DNA of 64,000 nucleotides, taken from positions 51,280-115,279 of the forward strand of contig CBDCZR010000040.1 in assembly GCA_965224535.1 (NCBI GenBank). Reading direction: 5' to 3'. The notes beneath the pieces are model-generated. The model did no database searches, was not told where the DNA came from, and worked only from the letters and a program-made list of their open reading frames with translations. Origin of the DNA: JBCDHN01 sp965224535 (GTDB taxonomy: Bacteria; Verrucomicrobiota; Verrucomicrobiia; Verrucomicrobiales; DEV007). The translations under genes were made by a program, and so were the position numbers. Numbering within the stretch: the stretch's first letter is position 1; each line of letters opens with the position of its first letter. Below, in pieces: positions 16,599 through 25,950 of the stretch.

Positions 16599-17381
16599 TC
16601 AGCCACGGCCCTCAAGCCGACGCCAGAGCGAAGCACAGCCGTAGCATCCGACGAATTCAAATTCGTCTGGGCTTAGCCCATCCAAGACGCCTTGGGCAAC
16701 GCCATACTCCGGCTCGGTGTCGCGAATGTTGCGCTTGTCCTGATAGTCGTGGAAAAGGGCGAAGCCTTCTGGCGAAATGATCTCGCCCAAGATCCTGGCA
16801 ACTCCCAGGACAGCCTCGTAGGCATGTGAGTGATCGACGAATACGAAACCAAATTTGAAGCCAGCCTCGCGCATCGACTCGGCAAACGTAACCGCATTGC
16901 CATGGATAAAGCCGACGTCTATGCTAAGCCCGGCGTCCGTTAAATTCGCCTGGCTCCTGCGGCAAGCCTCGGCGGAAAGGTCGATTGTCCAAATTGGCTG
17001 GTTCTTGCCGGACTGTTTCGTGGCCTTTGACATGATGGAAGTGGATAAACCGCGAAACGTGCCTAGTTCCAGGATCGGCCCATCGCAGAAATAGGCCATT
17101 TCATAAATCTTTAATGCGTCGGCAGGGCGCAACGATCCTTCGATTGGCGCGTCGATTTGAACACCATTGAGCGGTAAGCTAGCGTAGAATGCGTGCGCCT
17201 GGTCGATGAACTCTGACTCGAAGGGAAGCGTTTTCGCGTAGGGAAATCGCTCGCCGCAACTTCGGCCAAGTTCATCGAACGGTATCAATGTCTCCGGGTG
17301 ATAGTGTAGCGTGCCGGTCGAGTCGTCCTGGCTTGAGAACCTGCGTTGCAGCGCGTCGTATCTCTCTGTGTCCGTTTTCAT
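16599..17381 (-). CDS. Class I SAM-dependent methyltransferase (Methyltransf_24-like)
   Basis: This cytoplasmic protein of 260 residues has a Rossmann-type SAM-binding motif GPILELGTFRGLSTSIM (about 104-120), the acidic strand end WTIDLSAEACRRSQANL, and a motif IV-like FGFVFVDHSHAYEAVLG where Asp and His suggest metal or substrate binding. This layout is typical of Methyltransf_24 enzymes acting on small molecules or sugars. The substrate is unknown. The gene lies between two 92-bp direct repeats, suggesting that it arrived or was duplicated as a unit between tadA and rpoN. Confidence 0.8.
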   Translation of the reverse strand: MKTDTERYDALQRRFSSQDDSTGTLHYHPETLIPFDELGRSCGERFPYAKTLPFESEFIDQAHAFYASLPLNGVQIDAPIEGSLRPADALKIYEMAYFCDGPILELGTFRGLSTSIMSKATKQSGKNQPIWTIDLSAEACRRSQANLTDAGLSIDVGFIHGNAVTFAESMREAGFKFGFVFVDHSHAYEAVLGVARILGEIISPEGFALFHDYQDKRNIRDTEPEYGVAQGVLDGLSPDEFEFVGCYGCASLWRRLEGRG

Positions 17382-17442
17382 GCAAAATTGGGAGGCTTGA
17401 AGCGTTGGAGGATTTCGGCCTTTGCCCGCCCGGCGTCAAATG

Positions 17443-17534
17443 TCGAGCATGGCGGTTGTTGATTCTCCGCCGGACGGAAAGTGGCGCAAGGGCGGATTTT
17501 GGCCGCTTCCATGCCGAAACCGCTTGTCCCCGCG
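17443..17534. repeat. 92-bp direct repeat, copy 2
   Basis: This copy starts GTCGAGCATGGCGGTTGTTG and lies just upstream of the rpoN start. It looks like a displaced copy of the tadA start region, since it carries the same GAGCATGG sequence that is the initiation site in copy 1. Confidence 0.82.
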
Positions 17535-17557
17535 GCAATCCCGCGACACTTTTCCGC

Positions 17558-18976
17558 ATGTCATCCGCAGGATTTTCACAGCGGCCAGAATTGAAGCAGA
17601 CGCAGAAGCTGGCGCCGCAAATGCAGCAGAGTTTGCAGATTTTGCAGGCGCCGACTGTCGAGTTGCGCACGCTGGTTCAGCAGGAGTTGGCGGAAAATCC
17701 CGTTTTGGAGGACGAAACGGCCGACATTTCGCTGGAGGATCAAAAATTGGGCGATGAGGACGACGGTTTTGACGAGGAATTTTCCCAGCTCTCGCAAATG
17801 GACGAGGAGTGGCGCGAATATCTGGCTCAAACGCGAAAATCCAGCCAACGCAGCGGCGCCGACGAGGAAAAGCGGCAGTTCATGTTCGATTCCCTGGTTC
17901 GGCCGGTCACGCTTCAGGAACACCTGCTGGAGCAATTGAGCGCCGAAGGCGTGGAGGAGCCGATTCGCGGCTACGCGGAGATGTTGATCGGCAATTTGGA
18001 CGAAAACGGTTTCCTGCAGGTGGGCGTGGAAGATTTGAGCCTGAACAACCAAATTCCGCTGGAAGACTTGGTTCAGGCAAAATGCGTCATCCAGGCTTTC
18101 GAACCGGCGGGCGTGGGCGCCGAAACGCTGGGCGAATGCCTCATCGCGCAGTTGGAACGCGCCGGAAAGCCGTTCGGCCTGGAATTTCGCATCATTTCCG
18201 AGCATTTAGATGATTTGGCGAAGCGGCGTTTCCCGCAAATCGCGAGAAAACTCGACGTTACGCCGGAGGAAGTCAGCCAGGCCGCGGACGTTATCGGCCG
18301 GCTGGATCCCAAGCCCGGGCGCATGTTTGAGAGCGGCGACAACCGCTACATTACCCCGGACGTTTACGTGGAAATTGACGAGGACGGCAACTACCAGGTG
18401 CGCCTCAACAACGAGCAAATCCCGCGCCTGCGCATCAGCAACACTTACAAGGACATGATGGCGGAAAAAGGCGACCGGCGCGACGTGCGCAGCTACATCA
18501 AGGACAAAATCCGTAGCGGCCGCAACCTCATCCAGAGCATCCAGCAGCGCCAGGACACCATCCGCCGCATTGCCGAGGAAATCATCGACCGGCAGACGGA
18601 TTTTTTCGACAAAGGCCGCGCCCATCTTCACCCCATGAACATGGCCCAGGTGGCGGAGGCCGTGGGCGTGCATGAAACCACGGTGAGCCGCGCAATTGCC
18701 GGGAAATTCATCTCCACGCCGCAAGGGGTGCTGGACATGAAATTCTTCTTCACCACCGGCTACCAAACGGAGAGCGGTGAGAGCATCGCCAACACCTGCG
18801 TGAAGGACGCGATCGCGGAGATTGTGGCCGCGGAGGACCCGAAAAAGCCGCTCAGCGATCAGGCGATCGTCAGGGCGTTGGACGAACGCGGGTTGAAGAT
18901 CGCCCGCCGCACCGTGGCGAAATACCGCGAAGAACTCGACATTTTGCCCAGCCACATGCGCAAAAGCTACGCCTGA
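17558..18976 (+). CDS. rpoN: RNA polymerase sigma-54 factor
   Basis: This 472-residue sigma factor directs RNA polymerase to -24/-12 promoters and needs an AAA+ activator. Region I is clear at the N-terminus (LKQTQKLAPQMQQSLQILQA), followed by the acidic region II and the core-binding domain (FEPAGVGAETLGECLIAQLE). The helix-turn-helix is near GVHETTVSRAIAGKFI and the RpoN box is ARRTVAKYRE close to the C-terminus. The start is the ATG at 17558 (MSSAGFSQRPEL), since region I must be near the N-terminus. No sigma-54 activator gene is seen in the window. Confidence 0.97.
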   Translation: MSSAGFSQRPELKQTQKLAPQMQQSLQILQAPTVELRTLVQQELAENPVLEDETADISLEDQKLGDEDDGFDEEFSQLSQMDEEWREYLAQTRKSSQRSGADEEKRQFMFDSLVRPVTLQEHLLEQLSAEGVEEPIRGYAEMLIGNLDENGFLQVGVEDLSLNNQIPLEDLVQAKCVIQAFEPAGVGAETLGECLIAQLERAGKPFGLEFRIISEHLDDLAKRRFPQIARKLDVTPEEVSQAADVIGRLDPKPGRMFESGDNRYITPDVYVEIDEDGNYQVRLNNEQIPRLRISNTYKDMMAEKGDRRDVRSYIKDKIRSGRNLIQSIQQRQDTIRRIAEEIIDRQTDFFDKGRAHLHPMNMAQVAEAVGVHETTVSRAIAGKFISTPQGVLDMKFFFTTGYQTESGESIANTCVKDAIAEIVAAEDPKKPLSDQAIVRALDERGLKIARRTVAKYREELDILPSHMRKSYA

Positions 18977-18982
18977 GCGAAA

Positions 18983-19654
18983 TCAGCGCCTCGGGGATAG
19001 CAACCCCACCACGATTTTGGGCAGCGTGGAGAACCCCGCGGAGAGAAATCCCGCCGCAACCGCGAATCCGGTGAGAATCAGCGTGGAAATAGTGACGACC
19101 AACACGCCGACGTGGGACAAAAACGTGGGTTTGTCGAATTGGGTGTCGACCTGCTGCAAAGCCGGGTCCCAGGGATTGTAGACGATGCCCTGGTTGAGCG
19201 CGGTGAAGAGCACGATCGCCGCCAAAAACACGAAATGGCCCCAGCCCTTGGCCGCGTGCCATTCGTTCAGGATCAGGTGGATCGTCCCGGCGACGAAAGC
19301 GATGGCAAACGCGCCGATGATCGCCACGAACGTCCGCTCCCAGTGGATCGACTCCGCGTAGCGCGAATTCGTGAGGCCCAGCAGGTAAAATCCGCCCGCA
19401 AACAGCCCAAACAGCAGGATGAACGCCGCGTAGCGCAGCACGGTGATGCGCCGCTGCCTGGAGCGCCGCGCTTTCAGGTTTTTCGCCGCGGATTGCTGGT
19501 TTTCGCCCACGGAAGCCTGGGCGAGTTGGCCGCCGACCTCCGGGTAGCGGGTGATGATCAGCAACCGCTCCTTGGCATACTCCTCCTCGCCGATTTCTCC
19601 GGATTGATGGGCGCGTTCCAGCTTTTCGAGCTTGTACGCCATGTATTCGCCCAA
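18983..19654 (-). CDS. Polytopic inner-membrane protein of unknown function
   Basis: This 223-residue protein has a charged N-terminal segment (MAYKLEKLERAHQSGEIGEE, then a basic KARRSRQRR stretch) and four predicted membrane helices, for example FILLFGLFAGGFYLLGL and GVLVVTISTLILTGFAVAAG. I recognise no family. It lies just downstream of the ABC-type gene on the same strand with a gap of about 65 bp and may be a partner subunit; that is inference from position. It converges on rpoN. Confidence 0.6.
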   Translation of the reverse strand: MGEYMAYKLEKLERAHQSGEIGEEEYAKERLLIITRYPEVGGQLAQASVGENQQSAAKNLKARRSRQRRITVLRYAAFILLFGLFAGGFYLLGLTNSRYAESIHWERTFVAIIGAFAIAFVAGTIHLILNEWHAAKGWGHFVFLAAIVLFTALNQGIVYNPWDPALQQVDTQFDKPTFLSHVGVLVVTISTLILTGFAVAAGFLSAGFSTLPKIVVGLLSPRR

Positions 19655-19719
19655 TTCCGGGGTGTAGGGATGGGACGATTCGCCGGATTCTGGAGGTTCG
19701 TTCGCGATTTTTCGAGAAT

Positions 19720-20754
19720 CTACGATTTGCGCGGACGCGGCAAGAGGATTCGTCGATGGGATTGGCCGAACAGATCAAACCCTCGCCGGTCGAAGCGAAA
19801 ACGGAGCCACCACGCCACGCCCTGCGCAAGCAGACACATGGTGGCTACGGTCGCCAACCCGGTGATCCAATTGTGGCAAAGCAAGCCAACAACAGCCCCG
19901 CCAACGCACACAGAGGTCAATCCCAGGATAACCCAGAAAATCCAGGCCCAAATCGTGCCCAGGCCGATCGGCAATTGCCGGCCATAGCGCATCGCCAGGA
20001 AAATGGGCTGCATGGCCACCCACGCCGCCGCAGACATCAACGTGATGCGGATACCGTCGCCCGGCGGATGACCGAACTTCCAAGCCGTGAACAGGCCGAT
20101 GGCGAACATCGCGGGTAGGGCGAAAAAACTGCGCAACGCGTGAAATCGCCAGCTCATGCGTTGCAGTTGGTACAGTTGGGTGGAGTAAACCACCGTGCCA
20201 CCGCCATCGCGAGCCCGGCGCGCCTCCACGCGAAACTGCTCCAGGCCGTGGGCGTCCATCCCGGAGGCAAACGGCTCATCCAGCAGCCAAACCGGCGGAT
20301 CGACCGCGCACAACGCCACCAGTCCGCACTTGTAGATCTGCCCGCGCGAAAGCTCCTCCGGCCAGGCATCGATTCGCTCCAACAGATCGAAGGCTTCGAA
20401 CAACTGTGCGACGCGCTCAGCCATGCCTTCGGTCTTTTCGCGCCGGTGTTGCCGCAGGTAGACGCCCACGTTTCGCAGCACATCCATGTGCCAGAACATC
20501 GCCGGACGATCCGGCAGAAAAAACAGGTTACGGCGCATTTCCAGGTTCTCGCGCCGAAACGGCTCGCCATCGAAGAGGAGTTCGCCCCGATTCAACGTCA
20601 GCATCCCGGCCAGCGCGCGCAACAGGGTCGATTTTCCCGCGCCGTTGAGCCCTAACACGGCCACCAACTCGCCCGGCTGGATTTGCACGGTTGCCGAGTC
20701 CAGCGCCTTGGTTGAGCCATATTTTTTGGTCGCGTCGAGAAGTTCCAGTCGCAT
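19720..20754 (-). CDS. ABC ATPase fused to a membrane segment (abnormal transporter)
   Basis: The first 200 residues are an ABC ATPase domain: Walker A GLNGAGKSTLLRALAG, a Walker B/D-loop region PPVWLLDEPFASGMDAHG, and a degenerate signature ELSRGQIYKCGL in place of LSGGQ. The switch strand reads VVYSTQ where family members have a histidine (H-loop) after the Thr. The domain then stops early and passes directly into about 130 residues with several membrane helices (ALPAMFAIGLFTAWKFG, GTIWAWIFWVILGLTSVCVG). An internal deletion joining an ATPase gene to a following permease gene would explain this. The start chosen is the ATG at 20754 (MRLELLDATKKYGS). Hydrolysis may be impaired. Confidence 0.7.
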   Translation of the reverse strand: MRLELLDATKKYGSTKALDSATVQIQPGELVAVLGLNGAGKSTLLRALAGMLTLNRGELLFDGEPFRRENLEMRRNLFFLPDRPAMFWHMDVLRNVGVYLRQHRREKTEGMAERVAQLFEAFDLLERIDAWPEELSRGQIYKCGLVALCAVDPPVWLLDEPFASGMDAHGLEQFRVEARRARDGGGTVVYSTQLYQLQRMSWRFHALRSFFALPAMFAIGLFTAWKFGHPPGDGIRITLMSAAAWVAMQPIFLAMRYGRQLPIGLGTIWAWIFWVILGLTSVCVGGAVVGLLCHNWITGLATVATMCLLAQGVAWWLRFRFDRRGFDLFGQSHRRILLPRPRKS

Positions 20755-20883
20755 GGCGCCGTTGAATCCAAGCATGGGATGGCGAAAGTGTCACGGCAAA
20801 CGATGGGATTGTGGGTTTGGCCGCGCATTGCCGGTCAGTCAGAACAGCTTTGCCTACCAGGGCTGAGCGTGGCATGGTGAGGC

Positions 20884-21249
20884 ATGACTTTGGAACTACC
20901 CCAAGAATTGGCCGAAGCCGCTTCCATCGCCGCCGCGAGAGAAGGGCGAACCGTCGCCGATTGGATCGCAGCGTTGGTGCGTGAGAAGACGCAGTCAGGC
21001 GTCGAACGAGAAGATTCCGATGCAGTTAGCGAAGCTTGGGCCAAGCACGAGGAAATTCGCCAGCATAACGAAGAACTTCGCCAACGGATGGCGAATCTCG
21101 ACCCCAACCGCAAGGTCTCCCCTCAAGAGCACGCTGCCAGGATGAAGCTTTTTGGAGCTTTTGGAAAATCAGATGAGGACCGCGAAGATGGCCGCAAAAT
21201 CATGGAAAGGATCGACGCCGAATTCGGAAAAATTGATCCGCTGGAGTAA
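20884..21249 (+). CDS. VapB-like antitoxin
   Basis: This 121-residue protein starts with a ribbon-helix-helix-like DNA-binding segment (MTLELPQELAEAASIAAARE, then RTVADWIAALVREK), followed by a charged, probably flexible tail that would wrap the toxin. It overlaps the following PIN-domain gene by one base (TAATG), as in most vapBC operons. Antitoxins of this type bind and block the cognate toxin and repress their own promoter. It is longer than most VapB proteins. Assignment rests on position plus the N-terminal motif. Confidence 0.72.
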   Translation: MTLELPQELAEAASIAAAREGRTVADWIAALVREKTQSGVEREDSDAVSEAWAKHEEIRQHNEELRQRMANLDPNRKVSPQEHAARMKLFGAFGKSDEDREDGRKIMERIDAEFGKIDPLE

Positions 21250-21626
21250 TGATCCTGGACACCAACGCTCTTTCGGCCTACGCCGACAACGATCGGAAAA
21301 TCATGCCTGCAATGCGGTGTGACCGTCTTTGGTTCCTTCCCGTAATCGTGCTGGGCGAATACAAATTTGGGCTACTTGGCTCTGATTTGCGTGTGGAACG
21401 GGAGAAATGGCTGGATTCATTGATCGCAGCGATTGAAGTCCTCGTGGTAGATGAAGACACAACGGATCACTACGCACTGGTGCGTAACGCTCTGGCCAAA
21501 CAGAACCGGAAAATACCGCCAAACGATGCCTGGATCGCCGCTCTAGCATTGCAACACAAGCTGCCGATTCTCAGTCAAGACAAACACTTCGACCACATCC
21601 CTGACATCACCCGAATCACTTGGTGA
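21249..21626 (+). CDS. vapC: PIN-domain ribonuclease toxin (VapC-like)
   Basis: This 125-residue PIN-domain protein is a probable endoribonuclease that cleaves tRNA or rRNA when not bound by its antitoxin. The acidic metal-binding residues are in place: MILDTNALSAY (Asp4), VLGEYKFGLLG (Glu), PPNDAWIAALA (Asp) and ILSQDKHFDHI (Asp). Length is typical. Translation is coupled to the antitoxin through the TAATG overlap. Nothing suggests decay. Confidence 0.9.
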   Translation: MILDTNALSAYADNDRKIMPAMRCDRLWFLPVIVLGEYKFGLLGSDLRVEREKWLDSLIAAIEVLVVDEDTTDHYALVRNALAKQNRKIPPNDAWIAALALQHKLPILSQDKHFDHIPDITRITW

Positions 21627-21629
21627 ACC

Positions 21630-23057
21630 GTGCAAACCCGCCGCCACTTTCTCACCCAAGCCGCAACCGCCACCTTCGGCGGTTTGGCCCTAACCGATCT
21701 CCTCGCCAAGGACGGCGCCGTCACCGCGTTGCATCATCCCGCCCGCGCAAAACGCGTCGTCCAGCTCTTCATGGCCGGCGCGGCGAGCCACGTGGATTTG
21801 TTCGATTACAAGCCGCGGCTGGAAAAAGAGCAGGGCAAACAGTGGGACCCCGGGGAGAAGGTGGAGTTGTTCCAAAGTTCGCCCGGCGTAAGCCAGCAGG
21901 CCTACTGGAAATTCCAGCGCTACGGCGAGTGCGGCAAACCACTCAGCGAGCCGGTTTCGCCGCTGGGCAAGCACGTGGATGACATCGCTTTCGTCCACAA
22001 CCTGGTCGGCCAAACCGGCGTCCACAGCCAGGGAACGCTGCTACAAACTACCGGGTTCAATCGGCCGGGATTCCCCAGCGCGGGTTCCTGGGTGAGCTAT
22101 GCGTTAGGCTCGGAAAACGACAATTTGCCCAGCTTCGTGGTTCTGCCGGATCACCGCGGTTTTGCCTCCAACGGCGTGAAAAACTGGTCGTCGATGTTTC
22201 TCCCGGCCGACCACCAGGGCACGGTGATTCGTCCCGGAGACGAAACGCCGATCGACGACCTCCATCGCCCTGACACCATCACCAAATCCGCAGACGCCGA
22301 TGCTCGCAACGCCCTTCGCACCCTCAACCAGCGTCACGCCGCCTCCCGCCCGGGCGATAGCCGGCTCACGGCGCGGATTCGCAGCTACGAACTGGCCGCG
22401 CAGATGCAATTGAGCGCCACCGAAGCGCTCGATGTGTCCAAGGAGCCGCAGTTCATCAAGGATCTCTACGGCCTAGCGCCCGAAGGCCCGGGCGTGGATG
22501 ATTCAACGATCAACCTCAAGGCCGAATCGGAATTTTTCGGCCGCAAATGCCTCATCGCCCGCCGCTTGCTCGAACGCGGGGTGCGTTTCGTGCAGATTTT
22601 CAGCGGTAACGAAAACGGTTTCCCCCGGCGCAACTGGGATTCCCACGAAGACGTGAAGCGCGACCACGGCCCGCTGGCCGGCGGGATGGCGATTGGCGCC
22701 GCGGCGTTGATCGAGGATCTGAAACAGCGCGGGATGCTGGAGGACACCATCATTCTGTGGACGACGGAATTCGGCCGCATGCCCTGCGCCCAAGGCGGGA
22801 AAGGCCGCGATCACAACCCGTTCGTCTTCACCAATTGGCTCTGTGGCGGCGGGATCAAGGGCGGAACCTACGGCGAAAGCGACCAATGGGGCTACAAACC
22901 GCTCGACCCGAATCATCCGACCCAGGTTTACGACATCCACGCCACGATTTTGCACGTGTTAGGCCTCAACCACGAACGGCTCACCGTGCGGCACAATTCC
23001 ATCGACCGGCGCCTGACCGATGTGCACGGGCATGTCATTCGGGAGATGATCGGCTGA
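21630..23057 (+). CDS. DUF1501 protein, Tat-exported, sulfatase-fold
   Basis: This 475-residue protein belongs to DUF1501, abundant in Planctomycetota and Verrucomicrobiota and related to the alkaline phosphatase/sulfatase fold. It begins with a Tat signal (MQTRRHFLTQAATATFGGLA). Family-typical stretches include VVQLFMAGAASHVDLFDYKP, GRKCLIARRLLERGVRFVQI and TIILWTTEFGRMPCAQGGKG. Such genes usually follow a PSD1/DUF1549 cytochrome gene in an operon; here it stands alone right after vapC. The start is a GTG at 21630, 4 bp after the toxin stop. The substrate is unknown. Confidence 0.9.
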   Translation: MQTRRHFLTQAATATFGGLALTDLLAKDGAVTALHHPARAKRVVQLFMAGAASHVDLFDYKPRLEKEQGKQWDPGEKVELFQSSPGVSQQAYWKFQRYGECGKPLSEPVSPLGKHVDDIAFVHNLVGQTGVHSQGTLLQTTGFNRPGFPSAGSWVSYALGSENDNLPSFVVLPDHRGFASNGVKNWSSMFLPADHQGTVIRPGDETPIDDLHRPDTITKSADADARNALRTLNQRHAASRPGDSRLTARIRSYELAAQMQLSATEALDVSKEPQFIKDLYGLAPEGPGVDDSTINLKAESEFFGRKCLIARRLLERGVRFVQIFSGNENGFPRRNWDSHEDVKRDHGPLAGGMAIGAAALIEDLKQRGMLEDTIILWTTEFGRMPCAQGGKGRDHNPFVFTNWLCGGGIKGGTYGESDQWGYKPLDPNHPTQVYDIHATILHVLGLNHERLTVRHNSIDRRLTDVHGHVIREMIG

Positions 23058-23210
23058 TGGAAAATCGCATCCCGGCGGTCTCCAGGTTTGTCCTGCGCCT
23101 CCCCTTGCGAACCCGGATTGCACCGGAAAAACGGGCCCGGACGGCGCGTCACGGCCCATCGTGCAACTTTTTTGGTGAAAAGCGCGCGTTTCTGCGTTGG
23201 TTGATGCGCA

Positions 23211-24704
23211 ATGACTGATGCCCTGCCCAGCGCCTACGCAAAACTGGCCAAAATGGCCGATGAATCCTACCTGCTGGATTGCACGGCGAGCCTGGTTAAC
23301 TGGGATCAGGAAACTTACATGCCCAAGGCGGGGGTGGAGTTTCGCGCGAAACAGGCGGCTTACCTGAAAGGCAAGGCGCATCAGTTGCTCACCTCCAAAC
23401 GGGTGGGAGACTGGATCGCCGAGTGCGAGGCAGCGGGTTTGCCGCGAACCAGCGACGAGGGCACGAACGTTCGCGAATGGCGCTACCATTTCGACCGCGA
23501 AGCCAAGTTGCCCAAAAAACTGGTCGAAGAGCTGGAGGAAACCTGCGCGCTGGCCCACGCGGCCTGGGTTGAGTCGCGGGAAAAGGCGGATTTTGCCGAG
23601 TTTCAGCCGCATTTGCAGAAAGTGCTGAATTTGCGCCTGCAACAGGCCAAGTGCTGGGGTTACGACGACGAGCCCTACGACGCATTGCTGGAAAATTACG
23701 AGCGCGGGGCCCGAACCCGGCAAATCGCCCGGCTTTTCGACGAATTGCAGCCGGAGTTGGTGGGCCTGGTGGACGAGGCGACCTCAGCCAACACCCGCGT
23801 GCCGAAAAATCTGCTGGCTGGCCGGTATTCGGAGGCCAAGCAACGCGATTTCAACCGGAAGGTGGCCGAGGACATTGGGTTCGACTTCGGTGCCGGGCGG
23901 ATCGACACAGCGGTCCACCCGTTTTGCACCACGTTAGGCCCGCGCGACGTTCGCCTGACGACGCGTTACGACGAAAAGGACTTCACCAGCTCGCTTTACG
24001 GCGTGTTGCACGAAGCCGGGCACGGCACTTACGAGCAAGGGCTTCCCGGCAATGGCCGGCCGGCGCTTCCCTTGGCGCGGGCGGTGTCGCTCGGCATCCA
24101 TGAGTCGCAGTCGCGGCTTTGGGAGAACCACGTGGGCCGTAGCTACGCGTTTTGGAAGAAGTGGCTACCAGCGGCCAAAAAGTCCTTCCCCAAGCTGGAG
24201 AAGGTGACGCCCAAAAAGATGAGCCTGGCGGTGAATCGCGCCCAAAAGTCGTTCATCCGCGTGGAGGCCGACGAGGTGACCTACGATTTGCACATTTTGC
24301 TGCGATTTCGCCTGGAACGCGCCCTGGCGAGCGGCGATTTGGCGGTTGCCGACGTCCCCGGCGTTTGGAACGAGACGTTCGCCGAGCTTTTCGGGATGGA
24401 GGTCCCGGACGACGCGCAAGGCTGCCTGCAAGACGTGCACTGGAGCTTCGGGCTCATCGGCTATTTTCCCACCTACAGCCTGGGCAACATCAACGCGGCG
24501 CAACTTTTCCGGCGGGCGATGATCGACGCCACGATTGCCGAGGACGTGGAAAAAGGCGAGTTTGGCAGCTTGTTGGAGTGGCTGCGCAGCAAGGTTCACA
24601 GCCAGGGCACGCGCCACTTGCCGCCGGATTTGATCAAAAACGCCACGGGCGAAAAACCGCAGGCGCACTACCTGCTGGAGCATTTGCGCGACCGGTATTT
24701 GTAG
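23211..24704 (+). CDS. Carboxypeptidase Taq-like M32 metallopeptidase
   Basis: This 497-residue cytoplasmic zinc carboxypeptidase removes C-terminal residues from peptides. The HEXXH zinc site is HEAGH in YGVLHEAGHGTYEQGLPG (about residue 268) and the third ligand lies in LGIHESQSRLWENHVG. Family-typical segments include the N-terminal LVNWDQETYMP and FRLERALASGDLAVADVPGV. Length matches the roughly 500-residue family norm. The ATG at 23211 is preceded by no gene within 150 bp, so it is probably transcribed alone or with DUF1501. Confidence 0.94.
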   Translation: MTDALPSAYAKLAKMADESYLLDCTASLVNWDQETYMPKAGVEFRAKQAAYLKGKAHQLLTSKRVGDWIAECEAAGLPRTSDEGTNVREWRYHFDREAKLPKKLVEELEETCALAHAAWVESREKADFAEFQPHLQKVLNLRLQQAKCWGYDDEPYDALLENYERGARTRQIARLFDELQPELVGLVDEATSANTRVPKNLLAGRYSEAKQRDFNRKVAEDIGFDFGAGRIDTAVHPFCTTLGPRDVRLTTRYDEKDFTSSLYGVLHEAGHGTYEQGLPGNGRPALPLARAVSLGIHESQSRLWENHVGRSYAFWKKWLPAAKKSFPKLEKVTPKKMSLAVNRAQKSFIRVEADEVTYDLHILLRFRLERALASGDLAVADVPGVWNETFAELFGMEVPDDAQGCLQDVHWSFGLIGYFPTYSLGNINAAQLFRRAMIDATIAEDVEKGEFGSLLEWLRSKVHSQGTRHLPPDLIKNATGEKPQAHYLLEHLRDRYL

Positions 24705-24732
24705 GATCCCGGAAAAATTCGGAGCGCGCCGG

Positions 24733-25950
24733 CTATTCCGGCTGTTCGGCGTCCCCAAACTCCCAGAATCCCTTGCCCTGGCCGACGACTTTTCGGCTCA
24801 AATAGTCCCGCTCTCCTTCGCCGGGCGCGATTCCCTTGAAAACCAGGTTCATGTCGCGCAACAAGGCGCCGTGCTCGCCGAAATACTCGTGGTGCAGGTA
24901 GTCGGTCGCGGCTGTGGTGGAGTCTACGGCTTCGATTCCCGGGATTCCGGCCAATTCCGCGGCGTTTTGGCCCAAACGCAGGTTGTTCCAAACTTTTTGC
25001 GCGGCTTGCAGGGCTTTGTCCTCGCGCGAAGTGTAGACGGTCACGGGAAGGCCGGCCGCTGCCAATTTGGGCGCGATTTCGCGCTTGAAAACACCCGCAT
25101 CAATGTCCGGCGCGGCCAGGATGACCGATTTGAACCGGGCGCGGTGTTCCGGCTCCAGCGCCGCGTTCACTTCGGCCAGAACCGAGGCCGTCACCAGGTT
25201 GCCCATGCTGTGAGCGATCGTGTAGATCTCCTCCGCCTGGCTTTCACGGGCCACGAACATCAAAAACTCCCCCAAATCCGTCTGCGCCCACTCGGCGTCG
25301 TCGCGATCCTCGAAATAGCTCGCCAACTCGCCGCGCGAGGGCCAACTGAAGAAAATCGGCGCGCCGGCAAACTGCAAATCGTGCGCCAATTGCGCGGTGC
25401 GGCGGGCGGCGTCCTTGAATTTGGTGTTGTAGCCGTGAATGAAGACGAAAGCACGCTTTTTGGCGGATTTGCCGGTTTCCTTGCGCAGCAGGGCGATGAA
25501 ATCGGCTGGCGTTTCCGGCCTGACGGCGAGCAAAACCACGTGCTTGGTGGGATCCTCCCGAAATTCGAGCCGCAGCCAGTTTGGGCTCTCCAACTCGCCC
25601 GCCTCGTGCTCGTAAGGGATGCTGACGTAGCAGGAGCCGACCTGCAAATTCCCGCGTTCGGCGCCGTAAAACGCGTTCGCATCCAAATCCCCCGTCGGGC
25701 TGCGATTGGTTCCAAACAACACCCGTTTGACGATGTAGCCTTCCTCCGGCGGCCCGCCACCGCCGCCGGCCCTCGGGGGCATGGCGCCGACCGGGGGCGG
25801 AGATGAGCCATCGCCGGGGGGACTTGCGTCCGGTGGGGGCGCGGCTTGTTCGGGCAGGTCTTCTTCTTGACGGCCGCAGCCTGCCAACGCCAGGAACGCC
25901 GCGAGCGCGAAAACGGGGGAAAATCCGCGGGAAATTCGGTGTCGGGGCAT
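24733..25950 (-). CDS. Lipoprotein alpha/beta hydrolase (DUF900-like)
   Basis: This 405-residue protein has a lipoprotein signal (FSPVFALAAFLALAGC) with Cys25 as the lipidation site, then a Pro/Gly-rich linker. The DUF900 alpha/beta-hydrolase domain shows AFVFIHGYNTKFKDAARRTA, IFFSWPSRGELASYFEDRDD and the nucleophile elbow IAHSMGNLVTASVLAEV. The catalytic Ser is in AHSMGN, where most hydrolases have GHSxG. It probably acts at the inner face of the outer membrane. The substrate is unknown. It is convergent with the M32 gene. Confidence 0.85.
   Translation of the reverse strand: MPRHRISRGFSPVFALAAFLALAGCGRQEEDLPEQAAPPPDASPPGDGSSPPPVGAMPPRAGGGGGPPEEGYIVKRVLFGTNRSPTGDLDANAFYGAERGNLQVGSCYVSIPYEHEAGELESPNWLRLEFREDPTKHVVLLAVRPETPADFIALLRKETGKSAKKRAFVFIHGYNTKFKDAARRTAQLAHDLQFAGAPIFFSWPSRGELASYFEDRDDAEWAQTDLGEFLMFVARESQAEEIYTIAHSMGNLVTASVLAEVNAALEPEHRARFKSVILAAPDIDAGVFKREIAPKLAAAGLPVTVYTSREDKALQAAQKVWNNLRLGQNAAELAGIPGIEAVDSTTAATDYLHHEYFGEHGALLRDMNLVFKGIAPGEGERDYLSRKVVGQGKGFWEFGDAEQPE

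Noticed and set aside
23057..23218. 53-codon frame overlapping the DUF1501 stop (TGATG)
   Set aside because: The product is Arg-rich with no family signature, and no ribosome-binding site other than the chance overlap. Left unannotated.
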